Shown here piece after piece: positions 13,266 through 23,639 of a stretch of 64,000 nt of DNA. Origin of the DNA: Mytilus galloprovincialis. Its lineage: Eukaryota; Mollusca; Bivalvia; Mytilida; Mytilidae. The notes under the pieces were generated by a model. That model saw nothing but the letters and a program-made list of their open reading frames with translations, was not told the origin of the DNA and did no database searches. Position 1 is the first letter of the stretch; each line of letters begins with the position of its first letter. Location of the stretch: assembly GCF_965363235.1 (NCBI RefSeq), contig NC_134843.1, forward strand, positions 87,453,795-87,517,794, given 5' to 3'. The position numbers were made by a program, and so were the translations under genes.

Positions 13266-13544
13266 TTTTGGTATTTCTCAACTTACATATCCTGCATCTA
13301 AAAAAAAAGGATTATCAAATATAAGTCATTTTTGTTAAGTATGGAACAATTGTTTTTGTAATCACTGTCTTTAACTTGCTTCTTTGTTAAAATCTATATT
13401 TGATTAAAAAAAAAGATTAATATATATCAATTGAAGTGTAAACAAATCTAACATTCGATTTTTCATGTGTCAGTAAATAACAATAAGATAAGTATATAAA
13501 AAAAGAATTTTGAAAAAGAAAGCGGAAAACAATAGCAGAGCTAT

Positions 13545-13735
13545 AAAAGAGGGGCGAAAGATACCAAAGGGACAGTCAAACTCATAAATCTAAAATAAAC
13601 TGACAACGCCAAGGCTAAAAATGAAAAAGACAAACAGACAAACAATAGTACACATGACACAACATAGAAAACTAAAGAATAAACAACACGAACCCCATCA
13701 AAAACTAGGGGTGATCTCAGGTGCTCCATAACATA
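13545..13735 (+). repeat. Dispersed repeat R1
   Basis: Starts near GATACCAAAGGGACAGTCAA and ends at GGTGATCTCAGGTGCTCCAT. It has a direct counterpart at 61,045-61,240 in block 2. Confidence 0.7.
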
Positions 13736-13965
13736 TACAACTTTTTCAACAATTTCGAATTAATGACACATAGAAGAACAAATATTTATGAAAGCAATAA
13801 TAACATTCTTCCTGTTTTGATATTTCGTTGGTATGATTGCCCAATTTTATAGAACTAAAAGACTGAGTTCAACCGATTCTATTGGGTGACCGTTATTTTG
13901 AATATGATAAAGCCAGGATACGCTGGTTGTTCAGAAATACTTCTATTCTGGCTGAATACTGTCTG

Positions 13966-14035
13966 CGCTTTATATACATTTCGCAATGAACCCACTGCAA
14001 ATCAAGAGGAAGAAACAACCACACATATGTTCCTG
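13966..14035 (-). promoter_or_regulatory. Promoter module of copy B
   Basis: Minus strand: GGAACATATGTGTGGTTG, then TTTCTTCCTCTTGATTTGCA, a GTGGGTTCATTG block, and TGTATATAAAGCGC at 13,965-13,978. It is slightly more diverged than the module of gene C, as expected for a promoter no longer serving an intact gene. Confidence 0.6.
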
Positions 14036-14130
14036 TTACAATAAGATTTGAAATGTAAATGTATTACATAATCCGGATCGCCCTTGTCATGTTAGATGCA
14101 AGAATGAAAATAAAAATACAAAATATGCCA

Positions 14131-14250
14131 AAATGATTAAAAACAAATTGCTCAGAGAAAAATTTAAGGTCTTCCCACCAGGAAGGATAAAAATATCAAA
14201 ATTTGAATTGAATGTGAATTTCAGCGACAAATGACAGCTTATTGTACGAT
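14131..14250. other. Centre (spacer) of the palindrome and of the divergent B/C promoters
   Basis: A 120-bp sequence flanked by inverted arms that read 'atgttagatgcaagaatg' on the left and 'cattcttgcatctaacat' on the right. It separates divergent 3S promoters. The same spacer, slightly altered, lies at about 62,153-62,287 in block 2. It has no coding content. Confidence 0.8.
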
Positions 14251-14344
14251 TGGTATTTTTTGTATTTTTATTTTCATTCTTGCATCTAACATGACAAGGG
14301 ATACGGATTATGTAATATATTTACATTTTAAATCTTATTGTAAT

Positions 14345-14412
14345 AGGAACATGTGTGTGATTGTTTCTTCCTCTTGATTTGCAGTGAGTTGATTGAAAAA
14401 TATATATAAAGC
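14345..14412 (+). promoter_or_regulatory. Proximal promoter of 3S gene C
   Basis: GGAACATGTGTGTGATT, then CTTCCTCTTGAT, TGCAGTGAGTTGATTG and a TATATATAAA box at 14,401-14,410, followed by GCGCAGAC. The TATA box lies about 80 bases before the ATG. This is the best preserved of the 3S modules. Confidence 0.75.
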
Positions 14413-14488
14413 GCAGACGAATATTCACCCGAATAACAGTATTTCTCAACAATCAGCGTATCCTTGCAAACGGTTAGATCAAGAAGCA

Positions 14489-16719
14489 ATGAAGACATTC
14501 AGTTTCACAGTTGTGGTGGCTTTAGTCCTAATTGGATTATTTGCCGTGCAGAGTGGTAAGTAAAGATTATTTTTGTCCTTTTTGGTTATATAGATATTCT
14601 ACTGTTTCGTTTCTTAAACCTCATTGGCTTTCAAATAATTGCCTTTGAGCATTCCGGATAAAGGTAAATGCAAAAAAGTGTGTTAGACGTAAGAAATTTA
14701 TAACATAATGTTTTTAATTTGTTTTATCAAACTTTTGAAATCTATAAAATGGCGGATAACTTTTCATAAGCACAAAATATGTAAACAAAAATCCAGCGTC
14801 TTTGCAAAAGCTTCGTCATATTCAATATCACGGTCTAACAATATAACGAAATTTAAAACGAAACTGTCGTACAAGTGAGAGGTTTAGCGCTATAAAACCA
14901 GGTTAAATCCACCATTTCTACATTTGAAAATGCCTGTACCAAGTCAGGAATATGACAGTTATTGTCCTATTATTTTTTATGTGTTTTGTCATTTGATTTT
15001 GCCATGTGATTATGGACCTTCTGATTTGATTTTCCTCTGAGTTCAGTATTTTTGTGATTTTACTTTTTGAAACAGTTAAACTCATTCTTTATGTCTATCA
15101 AATTGCGCAATCATAACAACAATCGAAACAGGAAAAGTTTAATGATTTGCTTTCAGAATTATTTGTTCTTCTATTTGTCATTAATTCAAAATTGTTGAAA
15201 ACTATTTATTGATTATTTGCTATAGATTGTTTTCTACGTATATTTTGAAAATTCTTTTTATATATTTATATTATTATCATTTACTGACACATGACAAATT
15301 ATAATGTAAGATTTATTTTCACTCTAATTAATTTATCCATATATTTTTCTGGTATTTTTTTTTTTTTTTTACAAAGAAACAAGTTTCAAACAGCGATTAT
15401 AAAAACATTTGTTCCATACTTTACCAAAACGATTTATATTTTTATAATCCTTTTTTCAGATGCAGGCTATGTAAGTTTTAAATTTTTTAAAAACTGTTAT
15501 ATGACATGAAAATCATAACGTACGACGCTTACCTCGACACCAGAAAAAAGAACAAATGAATAAAAACAGTCACACACAATGAATTTCAATTTAACAATTT
15601 AGTTAAGTCATATAATTTGCGTAGATTTTGATAACGGGTTTTATATAAACTTAACAATAAAAATCCAAGACAATTTTATTTGTAATATTATCAATGGTAA
15701 TCGTTCTGGGTCAAACATTTTTGACGATTTAGTTTCAGAACATAAATTTGATCAAATGCAACTGATAAGGTTTTGTCTCAACGAATACAAGCCGTCCTGG
15801 TGCAATATTGAAAGAGTAATAAAGCCTGTTTTTGTTTTGGTTTTCGAGTATATTGCCGTATCGTTTGGTCGGGGTGTTTTCCCTTTTTTTACCAGAGCAT
15901 TATCATTTTGACTGTTGAATTTAAATGTTCATTTGGTAACATTGGCCACTCTTTTACAGAGTATTATATCTTTATTAATCTGCCGGTTTAAGAATTGAAC
16001 AAACACAGTAATTGACCACGTTTTCAAATGTAACACGATTTTATATCATTATTCTTGTATAACAAAAGGGAATACTTACTTAGTAAAACACAAGTATTGC
16101 AAAATGTGTAGATCATTTCTTTTTTTTTGGGGGTGTTTCCTCAATTTTGAATTTTAGATATAACTGCAAAATATATTCAAATATTTATTGATTTATTTGA
16201 AAAAATCCCCATTCCTTAATTCACTGTTTCTAAACAGTCATTTATTTATAGAGTGGCACACGTGTTAACCAAAGGTAAATCAACCTGTTGAAATGGATTA
16301 GAGAATTAAATGTTTTGTGATTATTATAATGTTAACTACCTGCAGTTGTTGAATTGTCACCAATCTATAAGATACAAATATTGATCCATGTATATATAAT
16401 AGGAATGGATGAAACAAAATAAACAAGAAGGCAAGAGTCATCAGCTACTTAATAATATTGATATAGTGTCATTGTTTAAATTGATATTACGCAGTTTTTA
16501 ATTGCTTTATATTTCAACATCATCATTTATTCAATCTTAAATCTGTTTGTCTTCATATTTTAGGGTTATTATCCAGGATATGGTTTACCATACAACAATG
16601 GTTACCATGGTTATAACGGATACACAGGCTATCACGGAAATTATGGATGGAATAAAGGCTGGAATAACGGTCCCTGGGGAGGACCATACGGAAACAAAGG
16701 CTACGTCTATAACTATTAA
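14489..16719 (+). CDS. mfp-3S: Mussel foot protein 3, slow/Gly-Tyr-rich type (gene C), three exons
   Basis: Secreted byssal plaque protein of the less charged, more hydrophobic fp-3 class, which in the family carries fewer DOPA residues and resists oxidation better. Exon 1 (14,489-14,555) encodes signal peptide MKTFSFTVVVALVLIGLFAV. Exon 2 (15,460-15,470) is an 11-base microexon completing D-A-G-Y. Exon 3 (16,564-16,719) gives 51 residues starting GYYPGYGLPYNNGYHGYNGY, with GWNKGWNNGPWGGPYGNKGY near the end, then VYNY. It has 13 Tyr, 15 Gly, no Arg, 2 Lys and 2 His. All junctions are GT-AG in phase, giving a 77-residue precursor; likely cleavage is after D-A, making the mature start GYGYYPGYG. 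The start is set by homology of the signal peptide. No defects are seen. It pairs head-to-head with broken copy B and lies 1.16 kb upstream of 3F gene D. Confidence 0.92.
14845..15075 (+). repeat. Dispersed repeat R2 in intron 1 of gene C
   Basis: Same unit as at 2,285-2,500, with AAATGCCTGTACCAAGTCAG and CAGTATTTTTGTGATTT. The copy is also in gene H's intron 1. Confidence 0.75.
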
Positions 16720-16841
16720 CTAAAACTGTCAATGTTGATATGAATGACAGATAATTAAAGTTTTACTGATTTTCGATTTGATTTTTATTTGTATATAGTC
16801 TTCCATCATTATAGTTATAGTTTATTGATTTGCTGACGGAA

Positions 16842-16847
16842 AATAAA
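16842..16847 (+). terminator. Possible poly(A) signal of gene C
   Basis: AATAAA about 120 bases after the stop. A variant ATTAAA lies nearer, at about 16,754-16,759, so the true cleavage site is uncertain. Confidence 0.4.
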
Positions 16848-17720
16848 GAAATGTTTTTAAATTGTATTGAAACAAAACTATATTATCTGGCAGTTTAGAT
16901 ATATAATCTAGAAAGAGCTTCATTTTGTTTAATAACTTTGATATCTAAAAACGAGGTATTATAAGGGCCATTATTTTGGCCATTGGAATTGCAGAAAAAT
17001 GTGTGGGTGTTGGTATTGACTGAAGAAATGTCATTTATGGTTCAATCTAGCTTGAATTTTTCCTTACTCTATGTCTTGCTAGTAAATTTCAGTTTTCAAT
17101 TTCTATGCTATGCTACGAACGATTTTGATTTGAGTTCTGGTGGTTAGTTTTCTCAATGGCATTCATACCACATCTTTATATATTTTCATATTTCATACAG
17201 ATATTTAAGAACGAAACAAATACTAATCGTTTAACATGGTGTTGTTAGAAAATGACTTCTTGCATAGATTCTAAAATACCAATTTATTTATCGAATTTCA
17301 TCAGATCATTAGAAAGAAGATAAAAGTTAATGTAAACCCTTCAAAATAGGGAATCACATACACTCTAAAGAAAGCTTTGACAATGAAAGTGTTTCCTTTT
17401 CCTTATGAATACCTGCCATGCGAAACCAAACTCGAAAAGACACAAACATGACAACTGAAAAAAAAACAATTTTGATAATTTGCAAAGGTTTTTCGAACAT
17501 TTTTATAAGATAAATATGTTAAAAGCAGATTCTAGCAAAACTATGGTTAATGTTATTTATTTCAACATCTATATAATTCTTTCAAAGAGTAATAATGATG
17601 AAATAACCTACATTTCTTGGATTTCCTCTTTTCAATTTCCATTCTTGCAAATAATTTGACAATGTATACATAATATGTTATGCACTGACATTTGTGTTTT
17701 AACTTTGATCTCATTATAAC

Positions 17721-17800
17721 AGGAACATGTGTGTGATTATTTCTTCCTCTTGATTAACAGATCTGCAGTGAGTTGATTAAACAAAGTATATATAAAGCGC
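17721..17800 (+). promoter_or_regulatory. Proximal promoter of 3F gene D
   Basis: GGAACATGTGTGTGATTATT, then CTTCCTCTTGAT, TGCAGTGAGTTGATTAAAC and TATATATAAA at 17,787-17,796. It is nearly identical to the inverted module of gene A. Confidence 0.75.
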
Positions 17801-17878
17801 AAACAACTGTCAATAAGAATAAAGGATAATTCTCAGTAATCAGCTCCTTTCTCCAAATAGTTTGAATAGAAAACAATT

Positions 17879-19047
17879 ATGAATAATATGAGTGTCGCAG
17901 TGTTGGTGGCTTTAGTCCTGATTGGATCATTTGCTGTGCAAAGTGGTAGGTAAAATTTTGTCTTGAAAATGTTGTATATTACAATTTGTTGATAGATATT
18001 CTTTTGCCGTATTTTTTTTGTTTAAATTTCAATTATTGCAAAAGTTTCCGAGATCAGTTTCTATAAAAGTATCTATTCAAAATATAAGTGAAAGAGTAAA
18101 CCATTTCAAAACATCAAATTTAATTTTATTATTGTATTAATTAAACTAAGCCATTTAAATGATACACCATACCATAGAAAAAAATCAAACATGCAACCTT
18201 TCTTTACTTTTTATTATATCAATCACAAAATAGTAATCTTTATCGTTAAATCATATCCATTTAAATGCAAACTAGGTAAATGCTGCATTATTGACCGTTT
18301 GTTAAATAATGTCAAAATACCTCAGTTTTGTTTTTTCATTAAAGTGTTTATATTTGATATGTTATTAAACCTGGTAAATAATGAACTTGTATATTAGATT
18401 TACGAACATTCCTCATTGAGTAACAAAAAAACTCATTCATAGTTGATTTGTTTTTCAGATGCGAGTGATGTAAGTTTGTTTATTTAGTTTTTAAAGTGAC
18501 ATAACAAGACTAAACTATGTAATGTATTGAAGAGATATAATTTAAATAATATACAATATTGGGTTAAATGAACATTATAAGAGATATATGAGAACCCTTG
18601 TTTATATAAATTGTTAGCAAATACAAGTATAAATAATATGCATTGTATCAGGTGTATCTTTGTTCCATCGTTCCGATACAACATGTCTAAATGTTTTAAA
18701 CTGTTTTAAAATATAAATATATTTCGAGGGACTGTAATATAACGAGCTTCAAATCAACAGTCCTTTAAATCATATGCAAGTTTGTTCATACACAAGTATT
18801 ATCATTTGATTGTTAATATTACGAACTTTTTGAATTTTTATATTTTTTGTCATCAGAATTGATTCTGAGTTGTATCGTTTCAATATTTCAGTATTATGGT
18901 CCAAACTATGGTCCTTCAAGACGTTGGGGAGGTTATGGCAACTATAACAGATACAATGGCAGACGTTATGGCGGTTATGGCGGATATAAAGGCTGGAACA
19001 GAGGTTGGAGACGAGGTTCCTGGGGGCGACGAAAATATAATTATTAA
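17879..19047 (+). CDS. mfp-3: Mussel foot protein 3, fast/Arg-rich type (gene D), three exons
   Basis: Same role and architecture as copy A. Exon 1 (17,879-17,945) encodes the signal peptide MNNMSVAVLVALVLIGS..AVQS. Exon 2 (18,459-18,469) is the 11-base microexon giving D-A-S-D. Exon 3 (18,892-19,047) gives 51 residues beginning YYGPNYGPSRRWGGYGNYN and ending GWNRGWRRGSWGRRKYNY, with 11 Tyr, 10 Arg and 4 Trp. The donor after exon 1 is GTAGGT, the others are standard, and the frame is clean for a 77-residue precursor. Against copy A it has PSRRW for PPRRY and GGYGG repeats in the middle, so it is a distinct sequence variant. Introns are short (513 and 422 bases). It lies downstream of 3S gene C on the same strand with its own TATA box. 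Confidence 0.94.
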
Positions 19048-19107
19048 AACAATGAAAGTGTTAGTACAGCAACATATTACCTATCTGTATGGAAACGAAT
19101 GATAGAT

Positions 19108-19113
19108 AATAAA
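19108..19113 (+). terminator. Poly(A) signal of gene D
   Basis: AATAAA about 60 bases after the stop codon; it aligns with the gene A signal at 4,379-4,384. Confidence 0.65.
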
Positions 19114-19375
19114 GAATTTTCTCTTTATTCCTTGTTTATGCTGTCATCAATCTTTGTCGTTATGGTTGATTGAGTAGAAGACAGCATTGATAACAAAAAA
19201 AAAAACAATAATAACATCCATACTTTTTTTCAAAAAAAACAACAGTCACAAACATAAAGATTATATAAATCGTATGTGAAAAGTTAAAAAATTTAGGGTT
19301 CGATTTCCTTAATCACTGTAGTAATGTTTTATCAAAAGAAAAATATGCGTTATGAAAAATTAATTACTGTAACTT

Positions 19376-19570
19376 ATTTTCGCGGATACTTGATTTCGCG
19401 TTTTACCCTTTCTAGACCACTTCGCGGCTATTTCATTTCGTGATTGACTGAATTACTTGATGAAGTTAAAAAAAAGTAGTGATCAAGTTTAACATATTCG
19501 CGACGATTATTTGCATTATTTTTCCTACTCGCAAAAGCATCTAAAATAAATAGAACACAAAAATAAGTTG
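19376..19570. repeat. Probable small insertion with CGCG-rich ends
   Basis: The stretch has TTCGCGGATACTTGATTTCG and TTCGCGGCTATTTCATTTCG motifs and a later TTCGCGACGATTATTTGC. It is absent from the matching left-arm position near 4,140, so it looks like an insertion into the right arm. No coding content; family unknown. Confidence 0.45.
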
Positions 19571-20285
19571 GTTTAAAGAACCATCAGATAAAATACCAAG
19601 GAAGTTTATTTAGGTCACAACCGACATCAAATTAGATTATTTAACTTTGTTAACGGGTGCCACATTTGGAGCAGAATCTGCTTACCCTTCCGGAGCACCT
19701 GGGATATCAAATTTTACCAAAGGGACATTCAAACACAGAAGTCGAAAAAAAACCAAAAACGCTATGGTTACCACAGTTAGAAAACAGAAAGAGAGACATT
19801 TTAGATGCAACAAATATGAAATCTTCAATCTAAAGGACAAAACGAAAGAAATAGAAGAGACAGTTTGATGATCAATAAATGAATAAAATTGAACGTAGAA
19901 TAATTTACTACCAAAATATGATTATGATCCGATAATATATGGATTACGACAAAGGTCAGGTGAAGATATATTATAAGAGCAGAGGAGAGGACAGATTTAG
20001 AAATTTAAATAACCTTAATACCTAATGGGATTTAAAAAGCTGATTTGAAAGCTGATGTCGTGTACTTATACGTGATATTTTGCAATATGAAATTTATAAA
20101 TTAAAAAGAAAAAATTATAAAAACATATAATTGATAACATCGAAGAGCTTCAAATGAACAGTCTTTTAAATCATATAAAATCATATTAACCCTCGGAGCC
20201 GAAACGTCAAACAGCAATGAAAATATTTGTCGTAAATATAAAAGAGGGTATAATCTTGCCGTAAATCAAGGTCACAGGTCATCAA

Positions 20286-23200
20286 TGCAAAACAATTTTT
20301 TTTTTCCTGGAAAACCGATCCAGTTAATTCAATTAAAAAACTAACAAATCAAGACATTTCATTGCTGCAACAATTATTGCAGAGTTTTCGTTCATATTCT
20401 GTTGATTTAAATAATATTTCAGTACTACCAGAATCGCAGATAGAATTTGGCAACATTAAAATCTTAATAACTTTCTGAAACAATCCTGGATTTCTACCAA
20501 ACATGGTCAGAATCTAATTGTTTATGATAAAAAATAGTATCTAGTAAAAGGAAATTTTGTAAAAATATATTTCCTGTTTTTCTGTATGTTACTTATAAAT
20601 GGACCTAGTTTTTCTTTCAGTCAACATAACATACAGTCTGTCGTTAAGGTTCTTAACAAATTAATAAAATTTATAAAGTTGGCAGGACACTGGATCAGCG
20701 GAACCCTTACACGTACATTTTGATTTAAGGAAATTGATTTTAAAAAACCAACATATTTGCTGCATGTTTATCTGGTTTATAAAAAAACGTCGGTGGTTTT
20801 CTTCATTAAAAGTTGGGACAAATAAGCTTCAAGCAAATTGTCATATTAAAAAAGTAGGGTAAATGAGCTCGTTTTTAAGTAAATTGTAAATTAATTCGAA
20901 ACATTCATTTTTCATAAAGATAGACGGTTGGTTTTCCCGTTTTGATGGTTTAACACTGTCTAGTCAATTTTTGGAAACGCCAATGCTTCGTGTTTAGGTC
21001 TGTACTTTGATCCATAATGGTTGACTTATACTAATTATGACTATGATGGAGAGTTATCTCATTGGCAATCATCGCACATATTCTTATATATTTTTTACAT
21101 CCCAACTTTGTCTGTTTTACAGTGTCAATTTCTTAATAACTGGAGATAACTCGTTTTATAATACAACACAAAAATGATAGAATAATCATAAAATTATGAA
21201 TAAATGAATTATTATGCGCCAATTTATTCATTCACGGCATATTGCTCAGTTGCGTATGTAATGATTTTGATACGATGTTCCATTTTTGGGGGTATTTTCA
21301 AGTACCTGCAAGCTACTTCATTTCGACGTCTTACACATAAATGTCACAAATAACACTTTTTTCAATGACGTCATATACTTTAACAGTTTGAAAATAGAAT
21401 AACAATGTGTTTATAATGTCAACTATGTAAACTTAATGTTTACAAAGTCAAAGACATCACTAAAGGCATATAAGGTCTTGAATGTGTATTCCATGTATGC
21501 GGAAATTATGCACTTTACTTCGAAAAAATAGGGTTTTAATAATTATTTGGGACTGTAAGAGTTTTAAAAGTGTGTATAAACCGAAGGAATTCTACAATAT
21601 ATAATTTAAAAATATAATTAAGAAGTAAGCATCATTAAGGTCATCTGCAAAAGTGATAAGAAAACTATTAAAATATACCCCACATGCATTTAGATATAAA
21701 TGCTAAAAGTTACATAAGAGTTAGTTAATATCTGACTACTAACATTAATTTCACGATTTTTTTTGTCTGCACAAAAATCAAGGAGAAAGCAAGAGAGAGA
21801 ATGACAACTTTTTGTGAACATGCATATTCAATCTCGGTTACTGTTTCTGATTTATTGATGGGCGTGTCTGCTACATAAACCGCGCGAAGAAGATGGAAGG
21901 AAACGGTTTCGCTGATTGGTTGACGGAATATTACGGAAATAGCGGAAACCTGTCGAAGTGAAAATCACAATAACGACTCCCTGTTGTTTCCAGGAGACGG
22001 AAAATGGACGGCATAACAATGTTAAACCTCCGTAAGGATCGGAATGTGGGCGGTACATGATGATCAATGGAGCGGTTAGTTAATAGATAATGTTAAATGG
22101 AATTGATGGACAGTTATCGAATGTAATTTCTTGGTCAAATGATTAAAATCATAGCAGTAAAAGAAATATAACGTTTTTAAGGCAGACAGGACCCCCTGAG
22201 CCAGACTATAGTTAGTTCATGGTTCTATGTTTCTATTGGTCGTCTGACTTTTGACGTGACTGTATTAATGCATTTCGTCTTTGTTTTTTTTTTTTTTTTT
22301 TTTTTTAACATCTGCATTCCTGGAACAGGTGTTATTCGGAGGTTTATTTACCATTGTCTTTCTATTTATTTTGATTTTTATGTAATCGATAGTTTGTTGG
22401 AGTATTTTTTGTTATACTTTGTTTTTCGAAGGCTTAATGGTTGCATCTCCTTGATACTTACTTTCAACCGCAATTTTAATGTATTTCATTTTATACATTT
22501 GTGTCAAATTGATGTACACCAATAAGTATAAAAAACACTTAAATTTAGAATTACAACGGTTTAATCAACATTTGCATTTCTCTCTATGTGAGTCCAATAA
22601 ATTTGAAGGAAATTCCTTTTTGTTTGTTGTTATGTATTGTTCAGCTTGAAGATCCCTTAACAGAAAATTAAACAAAGATATTTCAAATTTTTCTATATGA
22701 GACAAGGAGTAACATAAAAACTTATCTGATTTAAAATTTTGTACGCAATATTTTCGTTGAGTTTTCCTAAGAATCATCAGTGATGCTCAAATAAGTACTT
22801 TCGGAAGGACAAATCAAATACGAAGTTGATCACGAGCAAGTGAAAAACGAACACCCACAAAAAACACTTTAGGGTAGGAAACAACATTTATAATACAATA
22901 TGCACAGATGGTACTTAAAAACTGGGAGATGATACTTAAACATATGTAATAGTATAATTATAATAACATAATATTAACATCATTATTATAATGTTATTTA
23001 TTTTTAAATCATGTAGTTCCATACTTGATTATTCTCTGACGAAATTGTTCAAAACACATAATGAAATGGTTTCATTTCACTGCAAATAATGCATTGCTGA
23101 ATATGTGATCAACTTGAATAAACATTTTATGAAATACATTTAACCTTGCAAACCCATTCTCCTGGTTTTACATTTGTAAAATATATATCAAATATATATC

Positions 23201-23430
23201 AACGTTTACAGTTAAACACATTAACTGTCCATACAGGTTTAATTCATTTTTTTTATAAATCAGAATTAAATATAGTTATGGTCGACGGACGATGTAGATA
23301 TTCAACATTGTCACCCTCAATCGGGTTAAACTACTTCTTATTTGAGTTGCTGTCCTTAAATAAAGATTTGTACCATTTTTGTGTTTTTCTTTTTCTATTA
23401 ATATCGAAACAATTACTCATGAACCTATAC
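20286..23430. other. Gene-free region between duplicated blocks
   Basis: No gene recognised. A fragment of dispersed repeat R3 is at about 21,040-21,075 ('gagttatctcattggcaatc'). A patch with more CpG (21,850-22,080) stands out from the AT-rich surroundings but has no feature I can name. A run of about 22 T lies near 22,283-22,306. Confidence 0.5.
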
Positions 23431-23585
23431 TATTAAACAAGAAGACCTCATTTTGTGTGTCGCTTCTCTTCCTTCCACAATAAATCAATCATCATGCCTC
23501 TGTGTCCATAGGTAACATGCATAGTCGCATTTGTCATCCATTCTTATGATTATTCAGATTGAGTTATTTTGGGAGAAAAACGACA
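23430..23585 (+). repeat. Dispersed repeat R6
   Basis: ACAAGAAGACCTCATTTTGT, then GTGTCGCTTCTCTT and TCGCATTTGTCATCCATTC. The inverted copy is at 40,608-40,790. No coding content. Confidence 0.65.
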
Positions 23586-23639
23586 AAAAAAGAAGTCCGG
23601 ATATGATTCCGTCATCAGACTAAATTTTAGTCATAGATA

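Larger units (their letters stand above)
11570..13950 (-). pseudogene. mfp-3S: Mussel foot protein 3, slow/Gly-rich type (copy B), broken
   Basis: Exon 3 (about 11,570-11,728) reads DYFPGYNLPYNNGYHGY..GYTGYHGNYD, then a stop, and later a second stop after WSGPY. The final stop codon is also replaced. Exon 2 (13,287-13,297) still gives D-A-G-Y with good splice sites. The signal-peptide exon is missing: sequence jumps from intron DNA straight into the 5' untranslated region near 13,914. The promoter module (13,966-14,035) is retained. It is the inverted partner of gene C and cannot make a secreted foot protein. The stop after the GPY triplet (11,600-11,602) is shared with copy G. Confidence 0.88.
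3520..14130. repeat. Left arm of large inverted repeat (palindrome)
   Basis: This arm is the imperfect reverse complement of 14,251-20,285. Paired landmarks are the 3F exon 3 (4,454-4,612 with 18,892-19,047), 3F exon 2 (8,724-8,734 with 18,459-18,469), 3F exon 1 (9,357-9,423 with 17,879-17,945), 3S exon 3 (11.6 kb with 16.6 kb) and 3S exon 2 (13,287-13,297 with 15,460-15,470). The non-genic flank near 3,530-3,560 (TTGATTTACGGCAA) pairs with 20,255-20,275. This arm is longer because it carries a 3.6-kb insertion in the 3F intron 2 and a retroelement fragment at 10.26-11.32 kb. Confidence 0.85.
14251..20285. repeat. Right arm of large inverted repeat
   Basis: Reverse-complement partner of 3,520-14,130, carrying 3S gene C and 3F gene D in place of B and A. 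Homology to the left arm is lost just past the TTGCCGTAAATCAAGG stretch near 20,260-20,275. Confidence 0.85.

Noticed and set aside
15291-15509. 72-codon frame over exon 2 of gene C (and its copy at 63,325-63,543)
   Set aside because: Runs through the intron and out of frame; conserved only because the block is duplicated.
18896-19102. Plus-strand frame overlapping gene D exon 3
   Set aside because: A different reading frame of the same repeat-like Gly/Tyr codons; the 18,892 frame is the fp-3 one.
21852-22067. CpG-richer patch as a possible gene or CpG island
   Set aside because: Only about 200 bases, no domain, no splice context, no repeat partner seen in the window.
22283-22306. Poly(T) run as a retroelement tail
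   Set aside because: No coding remnant, target duplication or repeat partner beside it; treated as a simple homopolymer.
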